A stretch of 64,000 nt of DNA, taken from positions 434,001-498,000 of the forward strand of contig NZ_WESE01000003.1 in the NCBI RefSeq assembly GCF_009184895.1, in the 5' to 3' direction. Below the pieces are notes generated by a model that searched no databases, was not told the DNA's origin, and worked only from the letters and a program-made list of their open reading frames with translations. This stretch comes from Nostocoides sp. F2B08 (lineage in GTDB: Bacteria; Actinomycetota; Actinomycetes; Actinomycetales; Dermatophilaceae). This document shows, piece after piece, positions 9,411 through 17,948 of the stretch (positions within the stretch are counted from its first letter, which is position 1; every line of letters starts with the position of its first letter). A program made the translations under genes and the position numbers.

Positions 9411-10268
9411 ATGCACGCAGTGATCCTCGCCGGAGGCAAGGGAATTCGACTCCGGCCCTATACCACCGCCCTGCCCAAGCCACTGGTCCCGCTCGGCGAC
9501 CACGAGGTGATGCTCGACGTCATCTTCGCCCAGCTGGTCCGGCAGGGGTTCACCTCGGCGACGCTGGCCATCCACCACCTCGGGCACCTGATCCAGGCGT
9601 ACGTCGGCGCCGGCTCCGAGTGGGGTCTGGAGGTCGACTACGCGACCGAGACCGAGCCGCTCGGCACCTTCGGGCCGCTGTTCTCCCTCAAGGACCGGCT
9701 GCCCGAGCACTTCCTCGTGATGAACGGCGACATCCTCACGGACCTGCCGTTCGGCGACCTGCTGACCGGCCACGTCGCCTCCGGTGCACCGCTGACCGTG
9801 GCGACCCACGTCACCGAGCACCAGGTGGAGTTCGGGGTGCTGGACCTGTGGGAACAGCGCATCTGCGGCTTCACCGAGAAGCCCCGCCTGACCTACCACG
9901 TGAGCATGGGCGTGTATGCGATGTCGCGCTCCCTGCTCGACCGCTACCAGCCGGGGACGCCGTGCGGCGCCGACGAGCTGATCCTCGATCTCATCGAGCG
10001 CCAGGACTACCCGGCGTGCTTCCCCTACACGGGGCTGTGGCGCGACATCGGGCGCCCGAGCGACTACGACGGGGTCAACTCCTGCTACGACGAGCTGCGT
10101 CCCATGCTCCTGCCCGAGCCGCTCGCCGCCGCTGCCGGACCCTCGGACCCGTGCCCGCAGGAGGGGGCTGCGGCGGTCCTCGCCACACCGGCCGCCGCGA
10201 CCTTCCCCTCGGCGCACTCCAACGGAACTCGACCGGCGTCGGCGCGCGAAGCCTTGGTGACACAGTGA
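9411..10268 (+). CDS. Sugar-1-phosphate nucleotidyltransferase
   Basis: A 285-residue NTP_transferase enzyme that couples a sugar-1-phosphate to an NTP, giving an NDP-sugar. The nucleotide-binding signature LAGGKGIRLRPYT starts at residue 5, and an NGD motif (VMNGDILTDLPFG) follows near residue 105. There is no left-handed beta-helix acyltransferase domain. The sugar specificity cannot be read from the sequence; given the neighbours, an amino-sugar or hexose precursor of the polymer is likely. The C-terminal ~40 residues are low-complexity. The start is the ATG at 9411, directly at the motif. GTGA overlap with the next gene shows coupling. Confidence 0.85.
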   Translation: MHAVILAGGKGIRLRPYTTALPKPLVPLGDHEVMLDVIFAQLVRQGFTSATLAIHHLGHLIQAYVGAGSEWGLEVDYATETEPLGTFGPLFSLKDRLPEHFLVMNGDILTDLPFGDLLTGHVASGAPLTVATHVTEHQVEFGVLDLWEQRICGFTEKPRLTYHVSMGVYAMSRSLLDRYQPGTPCGADELILDLIERQDYPACFPYTGLWRDIGRPSDYDGVNSCYDELRPMLLPEPLAAAAGPSDPCPQEGAAAVLATPAAATFPSAHSNGTRPASAREALVTQ

Positions 10269-11212
10269 CCCGGGTCCTGGTCCTCGGGGCCCACGGATTC
10301 CTCGGGTCGCACGTGGCCACCGCGGCGCGGTCCGAGCCGAGCGTCGACGAGGTGCTCACGCCGACCCGCACGGAGCTCGATCTCGATGCCGGGGTCCAGC
10401 CGATATCGCAGTCGCTCGATCGCATGGCACCCGACGTGGTGCTGATGTGCACCGGGCGTCTCGACGGGACCGCGTCCGAGCTCGTGGCCGCACATGCCGG
10501 CGCCGTCGCGACCCTTCTCGACGCGCTGGGCGGCCTCGGACGGCCGGTCCGGCTCGTCCGGCTCGGATCCGCAGGCGAGTACGGGCCGGTCACCTGGGGT
10601 GAGTCCGTCCGCGAGACCCATGCGACGTGGCCGGTGACGGCATACGGAGCCAGTCACCTCGCGGCCACCCACCTGCTCAGGGCGGCGTCCCTGCGCGGTC
10701 CGGTGAGCGGCACGACCCTGCGGGTCTTCAACCCCGTCGGGGCCGGTGGCCACGGGCCCAGCCTCGTCGGCCAGGTGGCGGCGCGCATCCGCAACGCCCA
10801 GGTGGAGGGAGCCGACGAGATCGTGACCGCCCCGCTGACCACGTGGCGCGACCTCGTCGACGCCGAGGACGTCGCCTCGGCCGCGATCGCGGCCGCACTC
10901 GTCCCGGGCCCGCCTCCCGCGGTGGTCAACATCGGCTCCGGGCGGGCCATCGCCGTCCGTGAGGTCGTCACTCTCCTGGCCGAGCTTGCCGGATGGCGCG
11001 GCACGATCCGCGAGGACGGCCCCGCTCCGTCCCGCTCGGCCGGCGTCGGGTGGATGCAGGCCGACATCGCCCTGGCCGCCGAGAGCCTCGGCTGGACCCC
11101 CCGACGCACCCTCCTCGACTCGCTCCGCGAGATCTGGGCCGACAGCCATCATCAGCCGGCGGCCGCCACCTCGGCATCCATCGCCTCACCACACCAGAAG
11201 GACGCATCATGA
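10265..11212 (+). CDS. NAD-dependent epimerase/dehydratase (extended SDR)
   Basis: A 315-residue extended SDR with the Rossmann motif GAHGFLGSH at residues 8-16 and a catalytic-type YGASH segment near residue 128. In that segment the Lys of the classical YxxxK is replaced by His, so the chemistry may be altered. The rest of the fold matches NDP-sugar epimerases and reductases (LRVFNPVGAGGHGP, VNIGSGRAIAVREVV). It starts at a GTG overlapping the preceding stop and ends overlapping the dehydrogenase start. It probably modifies the NDP-sugar made by the upstream gene; exact substrate unknown. Confidence 0.8.
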   Translation: MTRVLVLGAHGFLGSHVATAARSEPSVDEVLTPTRTELDLDAGVQPISQSLDRMAPDVVLMCTGRLDGTASELVAAHAGAVATLLDALGGLGRPVRLVRLGSAGEYGPVTWGESVRETHATWPVTAYGASHLAATHLLRAASLRGPVSGTTLRVFNPVGAGGHGPSLVGQVAARIRNAQVEGADEIVTAPLTTWRDLVDAEDVASAAIAAALVPGPPPAVVNIGSGRAIAVREVVTLLAELAGWRGTIREDGPAPSRSAGVGWMQADIALAAESLGWTPRRTLLDSLREIWADSHHQPAAATSASIASPHQKDAS

Positions 11213-12606
11213 CACTCACCGTCGGAGTCATCGGGCTCGGCTACGTCGGCCTGACCCTCACCGCCGCGCTGGCCCGCGCCGGGCACACCGTCTACGGGGT
11301 CGACACCTCGCCCGTCGTCCTCGAGGGCGTGAGGTCGCGTCGGCTGCACCTCCAGGAGCCCGGGGTCCAGGAGACGCTGGAGGACTGCCTGGGCACCACC
11401 GTGCACGTCGACGAGACGCTGCCGGTCCGGAGCTACGACGCGGTGTTCATCGCGGTCAACACGAGCATCGACAAGCGCCACGAGGTGCGCCTCGGACCCC
11501 TGCTGGCCGCCACCGCCTCGGTCGCGGAGCGCTGTCCGCGGGACACCCTCGTCGTGGTCCGCAGCACCGTCCCGATCGGGACGACGCGCACGATGGTCCA
11601 TCCCCTGTTGCAGGAGGCCTGGGGGCGTCCGCTGCTCTGCATGGCGCCAGAACGCACCATCCAGGGCCAGGCCCTGCGCGAGATCGTCGAGCTGCCGCAG
11701 GTCGTCGGCGGGATCGACGAGCGGAGCCTGGAGGCGGGAGCGGCGCTGTTCGAGCAGATCTCCAGCACCGTCGTCCCCGTGTCGTCGACCGACGCGGCCG
11801 AGATGGTCAAGCTCACCAACAACGCGCACACCGACCTGATCTACGGGTTCGGCAACGAGGTCGCCCTCATCGCCGGCCAGCACGGGGTGGACCCCCTCGA
11901 GGTCATCGCGGCCTGCAACCTCGACTACCCGCGACCCGACCTGTCCCGGCCGGGCTTCGTCGGAGGCGCCTGCCTGACCAAGGACCCCCACATCCTGATG
12001 GGCTGCACCCCCGGCTACAGCACGCCGATGGTCCGGGCCGCCCGCCAGGTGAACGAGGAGCTGCCGCGTCACATCGCGCTGCAGGTCCTGCGGCTGCTGC
12101 ACGAGTCCCGTGGCTCCACCACCGGGGGAACCGTCGCGGTGCTCGGGTGGGCCTGCAAGGGCACCCCGCCCACCGACGACGTGCGCGGCACCGCCGTCGA
12201 GACGCTCGTGCCGCCGTTGCTCGCAGCCGGCGTCCGGGTGCTCGGCCATGACCCGCTCGTGCCCGACCCGATCATCCGAGAGCTCGGCGGGGAGCCCGGC
12301 GGGCTCGAGGCCACCCTCCGCGGCGTCGACGGGGTCGTCGTCGTGACCGACCATCCGCTCTACCGGAGTCTCGACCTCGAGAGCCTCTCGCCCGACGGCC
12401 CTCCCTCGTTCGTCTACGACGTCTGGCGGATCCTCGACGAGCCCATGCTCACCGGGGCCGGAATCGCCTACGCCAGCGTGGGGCACCGGGCCGGAGCCAG
12501 GGACCGGAGGTCGCGCCCCGGAGCCGCTGATCCGACGAACGGCCACTCCGTCCGGCCCTCGCTGACGACGCGCCTCTCCACGGAGAGTGCGGAGGTGCCG
12601 GCATGA
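11209..12606 (+). CDS. UDP-N-acetylmannosaminuronate-type NDP-sugar dehydrogenase
   Basis: A 465-residue member of the UDP-glucose/GDP-mannose dehydrogenase superfamily, which oxidises C6 of an NDP-sugar twice to a uronic acid using NAD. Visible are the N-terminal Rossmann motif GVIGLGYVGLTL, the central helical domain (AEMVKLTNNAHTDLIYGFGN), the catalytic Cys near residue 255 in GGACLTKDP, and a C-terminal UDP-binding domain (VAVLGWACKGTPPTDDVRG). The pattern is closer to WecC/VipA-type amino-sugar dehydrogenases than to Ugd. It implies that an (N-acetyl)aminouronate is part of, or a precursor for, the product. About 50 disordered residues at the C-terminus are unusual. ATGA overlaps on both sides. 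Confidence 0.87.
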   Translation: MTLTVGVIGLGYVGLTLTAALARAGHTVYGVDTSPVVLEGVRSRRLHLQEPGVQETLEDCLGTTVHVDETLPVRSYDAVFIAVNTSIDKRHEVRLGPLLAATASVAERCPRDTLVVVRSTVPIGTTRTMVHPLLQEAWGRPLLCMAPERTIQGQALREIVELPQVVGGIDERSLEAGAALFEQISSTVVPVSSTDAAEMVKLTNNAHTDLIYGFGNEVALIAGQHGVDPLEVIAACNLDYPRPDLSRPGFVGGACLTKDPHILMGCTPGYSTPMVRAARQVNEELPRHIALQVLRLLHESRGSTTGGTVAVLGWACKGTPPTDDVRGTAVETLVPPLLAAGVRVLGHDPLVPDPIIRELGGEPGGLEATLRGVDGVVVVTDHPLYRSLDLESLSPDGPPSFVYDVWRILDEPMLTGAGIAYASVGHRAGARDRRSRPGAADPTNGHSVRPSLTTRLSTESAEVPA

Positions 12607-13670
12607 ACAACCTGATCCTCGGCGGTGCCGGCTTCATCGGCGCCCACCTCGCGGCGCGGCTGCTGCGCGACGGACGTCGCGTGACGATCGTCGACGACTT
12701 CTCGCGCGGCACGCGCGACGCGGCGATCGCGGACCTCGAGCGGTCCGGAGCACGGCTGGTCTCGGCCGACCTCACCCGCCCGGACCCCTGGGTCCTCCTC
12801 GGCCAGGACTGGGACGAGGTCTACCACCTCGTCGCGGTCGTCGGAGTCCGCAACGTCGAGCAGGACCCGCTGCGCTGTATGCGCGTCAACACCCTCGCCA
12901 CCCTCAACCTGATCGACTGGGTGCCCCGAAAGGCCCGCGTCTTCTACTCCTCCACCAGCGAGGTCTATGCCGGCGGCGTCGCTCACGGCATCGTCCCCGT
13001 CCCGACCGCCGAGAGCGCGATGGTCGTGGTCGACAAGCCCACGGCTCCCCGCGCCGCCTATGCCGTGAGCAAGCTGTGGGGCGAGGCCGCGCTGTCCCAC
13101 GCCGGTGCCGCACGCGGCTTCGACTGGGTCACCGGACGGTTCCACAACGTCTACGGCCCGCGCATGGGCATGAGCCACGTCGTCCCCGAGATGCTCGCCC
13201 GCGCGGCGGCCGGCGAGACGCCGTTCCGGGTCTGGGGCGCCGACCAGACCCGAGCCTTCTGCTACGTCGACGACGCCGTGGAGGCGGTCGTCCGCCTCAT
13301 GCGGACCCCGCGCGCGACGGGACGCATCGTGCACATCGGCACGACCGCGGAGACGCACATCATCGATCTCGCCCGGATCGTGCTCTCCGCGGTCGGTGTC
13401 GACCCTCCACTGCAGGTGCTCCAGGGCCCCGACGGCTCGGTGAGTCGACGGTGCCCCGACACCTCCCTCCTCTACCGCCTGACCGGGCACGTCCCTCGCA
13501 TCGAGCTGCCGGAGGGCGTGCGCCGCACGTGGCAGTGGTACTCCACGAGCGGCCTCAACGCCAGGGAGGGCGAGGCCGGGAGATCGGACCCCGCGGCCGT
13601 GGCGGCGACCACGTCGACCGCACCCACCGCACCTGCCCCCGTCGCCTACGCAGCCCCGCTGGCCCCCTGA
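12603..13670 (+). CDS. NAD-dependent sugar-nucleotide epimerase (extended SDR)
   Basis: A 355-residue extended SDR of the NDP-sugar epimerase/decarboxylase group. Motifs are GGAGFIGAH (residues 7-15), DDFSRG after beta2, YSSTSEVYAGG, and the catalytic YAVSK pair near residue 155. A Pro/Ala/Thr-rich tail of about 40 residues follows the fold. Candidates include a UDP-GlcNAc/GalNAc C4-epimerase, which would supply the UDP-GalNAc needed by a Pel or galactosaminogalactan synthase. The sequence alone does not prove this. It is coupled to the dehydrogenase by ATGA overlap and followed by the deacetylase gene 27 nt later. Confidence 0.83.
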   Translation: MNNLILGGAGFIGAHLAARLLRDGRRVTIVDDFSRGTRDAAIADLERSGARLVSADLTRPDPWVLLGQDWDEVYHLVAVVGVRNVEQDPLRCMRVNTLATLNLIDWVPRKARVFYSSTSEVYAGGVAHGIVPVPTAESAMVVVDKPTAPRAAYAVSKLWGEAALSHAGAARGFDWVTGRFHNVYGPRMGMSHVVPEMLARAAAGETPFRVWGADQTRAFCYVDDAVEAVVRLMRTPRATGRIVHIGTTAETHIIDLARIVLSAVGVDPPLQVLQGPDGSVSRRCPDTSLLYRLTGHVPRIELPEGVRRTWQWYSTSGLNAREGEAGRSDPAAVAATTSTAPTAPAPVAYAAPLAP

Positions 13671-13697
13671 TCCCGCACACGTCCAAGGAGTGACCCC

Positions 13698-15848
13698 GTG
13701 ACCACCACCGCGCGCCGGCTGCTGCTGGCTCCTCTCGCCCTCGCCCTTCCATTCGCTCTCGTCTTCCCCACCGGTGCCGTCGCCGAGGCGCCCCCGGGGG
13801 GTGACTCCGGCGACGTCGTGCTGGAGCCGATCCCGGTCGAGCCGCCGGCCGTCGAGACCGAACCCGAGCCGCTCCCGGTCAAGACGGGCAGGGTGCCGCT
13901 CGACTCCACGACGAGCACCTCCGACTCGACGACCGCCGAACCGGCGCCGACGCTGCAGTCTCTGACCGCAGCGGCCGCGCCCGTGGCGCCCACCAAGCGC
14001 GTCGAGTTGCGTGCCCTCGTCCTCGCGGTCGACGGCGCCGACCTGGCCCTCCCCCCATGGGTCGCGATGCTCGACCGGGTGGGCGCCGCATACGACGTCG
14101 TCAACGTCGCCTCGACGCCCCTGACGCGCGAGATGCTCGTGGGAGCCGACGGGGTCGGCCGTTACAACGCCGTCCTCCTCACGAGCACGGGTCTGCTGCA
14201 CGACGCCGGCGGCTCGTGGGTGAGTGGACTGGACACGACCGAGTGGAACACGCTCTGGGACTACGAGCGTGAGTATGCGGTGCGCCAGGCGACCCTGTTC
14301 GGCAGCTACGGCACGTGGCCGGAGGAGACGTGCCTGCGCTCGCGCAGCGAGGGCGGAGTCGACGAGGCCGGGATCACCGCGACCCTGACCCCGCGCGGGA
14401 CGCAGATCTTCGACTACCTCAACCCCGCGGCCCAGATTCCGGTCCAGCTGTCCTGGGTGTACCGCAACGAGGTGGCACCGGGCTGCTCGGCCGAGCCGGT
14501 CCTGGTCTCCGGCTCCGACGTGCTCGGCTCGACGATGGTCACCCCCGACGGTCGCGAACAGGTCGCGCTGAGCTTCTCGAGCAACGAGCACCTCATGCAG
14601 GCCCACCTGCTGACCTACGGGATGTTCCGGTGGGCCAGCCGGGGGGTGTTCCTCGGCGAGCAGCGGCACTTCCTCAAGCTCGACATCGACGACTTCTTCA
14701 ACTCCAGCGACCTGATGCTCGAGGACCTCACCTTGGACCCTGACGGCTTCCGGATGACGGGCGACGACGCCCTCAACATCAGGTCGGCCCAGAACGCGCT
14801 GCGGACGGCGCACCCGCTCGGCAGTCAGTTCCGGCTGTCCCTGGCCTACAACGGCGAGGGTGTCAACACCTCGACGGTGGCGAGCTGCGCAGGCGGCGGG
14901 GAGAGCGCCCTCGTGGCCGCCTCCCTGTGCATCAAGTCCGACGTGGAGTGGATCAACCACACCTTCAGCCACCCGAAGCTCAACTTCACCGACTACCGGA
15001 CGACCCGCAACGAGATCACCCGCAACCGTCAGGTGTCCACGGCTCTCGGGCTCGGCGCGCCGAACTCGGTGCTCAAGACCGGTGAGTACTCAGGCCTCGG
15101 GGTCTACCACCCCGACCCCACCAACGACATCGACCCGCCGACCGACTACGGGCTGATGGCCTCGAACCCGAACCTGATCCGGGCGGCGAACGACACCGGC
15201 TCGCGCTACCTCCACGGCAACATGTCGTTCGCGAGCCACGTGCCGGCCTGCTTCAACTGCAACATCGCGCACCCGATGGACACCCGGGTCAAGATCGTGC
15301 CGGACTGGCCGACCAACATCGCCTACTTCAGCTCCACCCCGGCGCAGGAGACGGCGTTCTACAACTGGTTCTACGGCCCCAACGGCAAGTTCCCCTACTG
15401 GCCGGTGGACCAGACCTACGAGCAGGTCATCGACCACGAGAGCACCGGCGTCCTGCACCGCATCGCGATGGGTTCGATGTACAGCAACACGATGCACATC
15501 CCGAACCTGCACGACTACGGCGGCGGCCGGACCCTGGCGTTCGACTGGGCCGACGCGGTCATGGACGAGTACGAGTCCTACTACTCCGTGCCCCTGCTCT
15601 CACCGACGTGGACCGCGCTCGCCGGGGCGACCGACGTGCGCACGGCGCATTTCGCGGGCAGGAACCGGGTGCGGGCCATCTGGGACCCGGCCGCCAAGGT
15701 CATCCGGTTCACCTCGCCGGTGGCTGCACAGGTCCAGGTCACCGGGCTGCAGGGACCGAAGCAGGTCACCTACGGCAGCAGCCTGATCTCCGTCGTGACC
15801 CTCAAGGCCGGAGCCACGTCCTCGTGGACCGCCCGGCCCCTGCCCTGA
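13698..15848 (+). CDS. Secreted Agd3-like (CE18) polysaccharide deacetylase
   Basis: A 716-residue secreted protein with a signal peptide (about 1-30) and a Pro/Thr/Glu-rich linker to about residue 95. A domain resembling the carbohydrate-binding part of Agd3 follows (about 100-320), then the deacetylase barrel and a C-terminal beta domain. Metal/catalytic residues of a CE18-type enzyme are visible: LDIDDFF at about 328-334 and HTFSHP at 421-426 (H-x3-H). Agd3 is the Aspergillus fumigatus enzyme that de-N-acetylates galactosaminogalactan and makes it cationic and adhesive. The GTG at 13698 has AAGGAG 7 nt upstream. Placement between precursor genes and a GH114 gene fits polymer maturation outside the cell. 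Assignment is by remembered motifs and should be checked by profile search. Confidence 0.8.
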   Translation: MTTTARRLLLAPLALALPFALVFPTGAVAEAPPGGDSGDVVLEPIPVEPPAVETEPEPLPVKTGRVPLDSTTSTSDSTTAEPAPTLQSLTAAAAPVAPTKRVELRALVLAVDGADLALPPWVAMLDRVGAAYDVVNVASTPLTREMLVGADGVGRYNAVLLTSTGLLHDAGGSWVSGLDTTEWNTLWDYEREYAVRQATLFGSYGTWPEETCLRSRSEGGVDEAGITATLTPRGTQIFDYLNPAAQIPVQLSWVYRNEVAPGCSAEPVLVSGSDVLGSTMVTPDGREQVALSFSSNEHLMQAHLLTYGMFRWASRGVFLGEQRHFLKLDIDDFFNSSDLMLEDLTLDPDGFRMTGDDALNIRSAQNALRTAHPLGSQFRLSLAYNGEGVNTSTVASCAGGGESALVAASLCIKSDVEWINHTFSHPKLNFTDYRTTRNEITRNRQVSTALGLGAPNSVLKTGEYSGLGVYHPDPTNDIDPPTDYGLMASNPNLIRAANDTGSRYLHGNMSFASHVPACFNCNIAHPMDTRVKIVPDWPTNIAYFSSTPAQETAFYNWFYGPNGKFPYWPVDQTYEQVIDHESTGVLHRIAMGSMYSNTMHIPNLHDYGGGRTLAFDWADAVMDEYESYYSVPLLSPTWTALAGATDVRTAHFAGRNRVRAIWDPAAKVIRFTSPVAAQVQVTGLQGPKQVTYGSSLISVVTLKAGATSSWTARPLP

Positions 15849-15888
15849 GGTCGCCGAGGTAACGGTCGACGTAGAGGATGGCGCCGCG

Positions 15889-16851
15889 ATGCCTCGCACG
15901 GTCGTCCTGCTGGCGGTGCTGGCGGCGGGGGTGACACTGATCGCTCTCGCCGCCGGCGGAGGACTCGCGCGGTCCGAGAAGGCCGGACCACCGCATACCG
16001 AACCCGCCGTGGCGATCCGCCAGGCTGCGGCCACGCAGGTCGGCAGCTGGGTCTACCAGCTGCAGGGCTACCCCGATGGCCGGCTGGACGAGATCGCCGC
16101 GTCCCCGCACGACCTGGCGGTCATCGACCTGGCCCGGGACGCGGGCTCGAGCTGGTTCTCGCGTCTGGAGGTCGGGCGGGTGCGGGCGAGCGGCAAGGTC
16201 GTGCTCGCGTACTTCGAGATCGGGTCGATCGAGGACTTCCGGCCCGAGGCGGCAGCCGTGCGTGCCTCCCCTCAGGGTCTCGTCCTCAACCGCTGGGAGG
16301 ACTGGCCCGAAGAGCACTTCGTGCGCTATTGGGAGGAGGACTGGTGGGAGCTCGCGGTCCGGCCGCGCCTGGACCGGGCCCTGGCCGCGGGCTTCGACGG
16401 CGTCTATCTCGACACCCCGCTCGCCTATGAGGAGATCGACAAGTCGCTCGTGCCGGGGACGTCGCGGACCGAGCTCGCGCGCCGTATGGTGGCGCTCATC
16501 GCCCGGATCTCCGCCTATGCCAAGGAGCGCCGGCCGGGGTTCTGGGTCGTCCCGCAGAACTCGCCGGAGCTGCGGGTCGTGCGCGGCTACCTCGAGGCCA
16601 TCGACGGGATCGGCATGGAGGAGCTCTTCGTCAAGGCGACGGACGAGCCGTGCACGGAGGACTGGTGCGAGGAGAACCTGGAGCACACCCGGGCCATCCG
16701 ACAGGCCGGCAAGCTCGTGCTCGCCGTCGACTACGCCGACCGACCGGATCTGGTCATCAGCACGTGCCGGCGGTATGCGCAGGAGGGCTTCGCCGGGTAC
16801 GTCGCCTCCCTCGCGCTCGACTCGATCCGTCCACCGTGCGGCAGCGTGTGA
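15889..16851 (+). CDS. Secreted GH114 endo-alpha-1,4-polygalactosaminidase-like protein
   Basis: A 320-residue protein with an N-terminal signal or anchor helix (about 1-27) and one TIM-barrel domain of the GH114 / TM1410-MJ1477 family. Family hallmarks are WVYQLQGY near residue 46, VVLAYFEIGSIED with Glu at about 110, and FDGVYLDTP with Asp at about 175, the likely catalytic pair. GH114 enzymes, including fungal Ega3, cut alpha-1,4-linked galactosamine. Such hydrolases commonly accompany polymer synthases to trim the product. It ends the operon, and its stop codon lies inside palindromic element copy B. The start ATG has a GAGG about 11 nt upstream. Confidence 0.85.
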   Translation: MPRTVVLLAVLAAGVTLIALAAGGGLARSEKAGPPHTEPAVAIRQAAATQVGSWVYQLQGYPDGRLDEIAASPHDLAVIDLARDAGSSWFSRLEVGRVRASGKVVLAYFEIGSIEDFRPEAAAVRASPQGLVLNRWEDWPEEHFVRYWEEDWWELAVRPRLDRALAAGFDGVYLDTPLAYEEIDKSLVPGTSRTELARRMVALIARISAYAKERRPGFWVVPQNSPELRVVRGYLEAIDGIGMEELFVKATDEPCTEDWCEENLEHTRAIRQAGKLVLAVDYADRPDLVISTCRRYAQEGFAGYVASLALDSIRPPCGSV

Positions 16852-16888
16852 GTCAAGAGGTGCGATGGCACCGGTTCACTCACGCGAT
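16846..16888. repeat. 43-nt palindromic element, copy B (convergent gene junction)
   Basis: Same length and arms as copies A and C: GTGTGAGTCAAG left, GGTTCACTCACGCGAT right. An inner hairpin GGTGC-gatg-GCACC is also present. The left arm holds the TGA of the GH114 gene; the right arm holds the TGA of the convergent AbiEi-like gene. Likely a bidirectional terminator. Confidence 0.72.
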
Positions 16889-17824
16889 GTCGACTCGCGG
16901 CGCGACGCATGCCGGACGACAGGGCACGATGCGTCCGCGGTAGCCGCGGGTCCGCAGCGTGGCGTAGATGTCGGCGGCGAGCTCGCACGGACCGAACTCG
17001 ATGTCGGCGTAGCCTGCCCGCAGCGTGATGCGCCCGCTGCGTGCGGCGTGGCGGTCGCGAAGGCGGTCACGGTGGATCGACTCGCCACCGTGGGCGAGCA
17101 GCCCGTCGCTCTCGAGGATGACGCCGTACGCCTCCCACTCGGCGTCGCGTCTGACCCTGGCGCCACCCTGGACAGCCCTGGTCTGCAGGGTCGGGGTCGG
17201 GAGCCCGTGGGCGATGACGACGCGCCTGAGAGACCGAAGCTCGAGCACGCTCTCGACACCGTGGGCCACGGGGTCGAGTGCCGTCGAGATGACGCGGCGG
17301 TGCGGATGCCGGCGGAGCCGGGTCAGCTCGAGCTCTAGCTGCCCGGTGGTCACCACTCCCCGATGGACCCATCTGGCGACGAGGTGGACGGTCTCACGCC
17401 ACGTAACGCCCGGCCGGGCGGTCAGGTCGAGCACGGTCGTGGCGGCTGGCGTCACCGGTAGGCCTCCGCGCTCGACGACGTCGAGGCTCCGCCGCCGGCC
17501 CACGCGGGTCCCGGTGAGCCGCTGGACCTGGCGCCCGACCATCGCGCCGGTGATCACCTGTGGCTGCTGGGTCTCGACGCCATGGAGATGCGCGGCGGTC
17601 TCGAGAGTCAGCGCGCCCCCGGGGCCGAGGCGCAGCGCCAGCGCGTGCGCCCGCGACTCCCAGGTCCACGGCGCGTGGCGAATCCGATAGAGCCCTCGCG
17701 TGATCCGCTCCCACCGACCACTCGTGACGCGCCACCGCACTGCATCGCTCGTCAGGCCCGACGCCAGGGCCTGGTCGTGGGACACCACGCCGTGCTGGCG
17801 GCGCAGGATGGCATCGAGACTCAT
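16880..17824 (-). CDS. AbiEi-like N-terminal domain with DUF559/Vsr-like C-terminal domain
   Basis: A 314-residue protein. The first ~55 residues look like the winged helix of AbiEi-type (type IV) antitoxins (RRQHGVVSHDQALASGLTSD, then GLYRIRHAP). The C-terminal ~100 residues resemble a DUF559/Vsr-like nuclease fold, with RRDAEWEAYGVILESDG and a following H-R-D-R-x2-D cluster. This architecture is common and often multi-copy in Micrococcales, typically without an AbiEii toxin, and none is present here. Role unknown; defence or DNA repair has been suggested for the fold. It converges on the GH114 gene and is followed upstream by palindromic copy C. Confidence 0.7.
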   Translation of the reverse strand: MSLDAILRRQHGVVSHDQALASGLTSDAVRWRVTSGRWERITRGLYRIRHAPWTWESRAHALALRLGPGGALTLETAAHLHGVETQQPQVITGAMVGRQVQRLTGTRVGRRRSLDVVERGGLPVTPAATTVLDLTARPGVTWRETVHLVARWVHRGVVTTGQLELELTRLRRHPHRRVISTALDPVAHGVESVLELRSLRRVVIAHGLPTPTLQTRAVQGGARVRRDAEWEAYGVILESDGLLAHGGESIHRDRLRDRHAARSGRITLRAGYADIEFGPCELAADIYATLRTRGYRGRIVPCRPACVAPRVDIA

Positions 17825-17895
17825 CCGCCAACTGTGCCGCTGTTCTCCACGACGAGCCGTGTGTCATCCACATCTCCCGTCGTCCTGCCGACACC

Positions 17896-17938
17896 GTGTG
17901 AGTTGAGCGGCGTCATCGCACCGGTTCACTCACACGAT
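17896..17938. repeat. 43-nt palindromic element, copy C (downstream of ftsK)
   Basis: Arms GTGTGAGTTGAG and GGTTCACTCACACGAT with the same 19-nt core length as copies A and B. It begins 11 nt beyond the ftsK stop and lies upstream of the AbiEi-like gene. Here only ftsK reads into it, so it would terminate ftsK transcription. Confidence 0.7.
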
Positions 17939-17948
17939 CGCCGACGCC

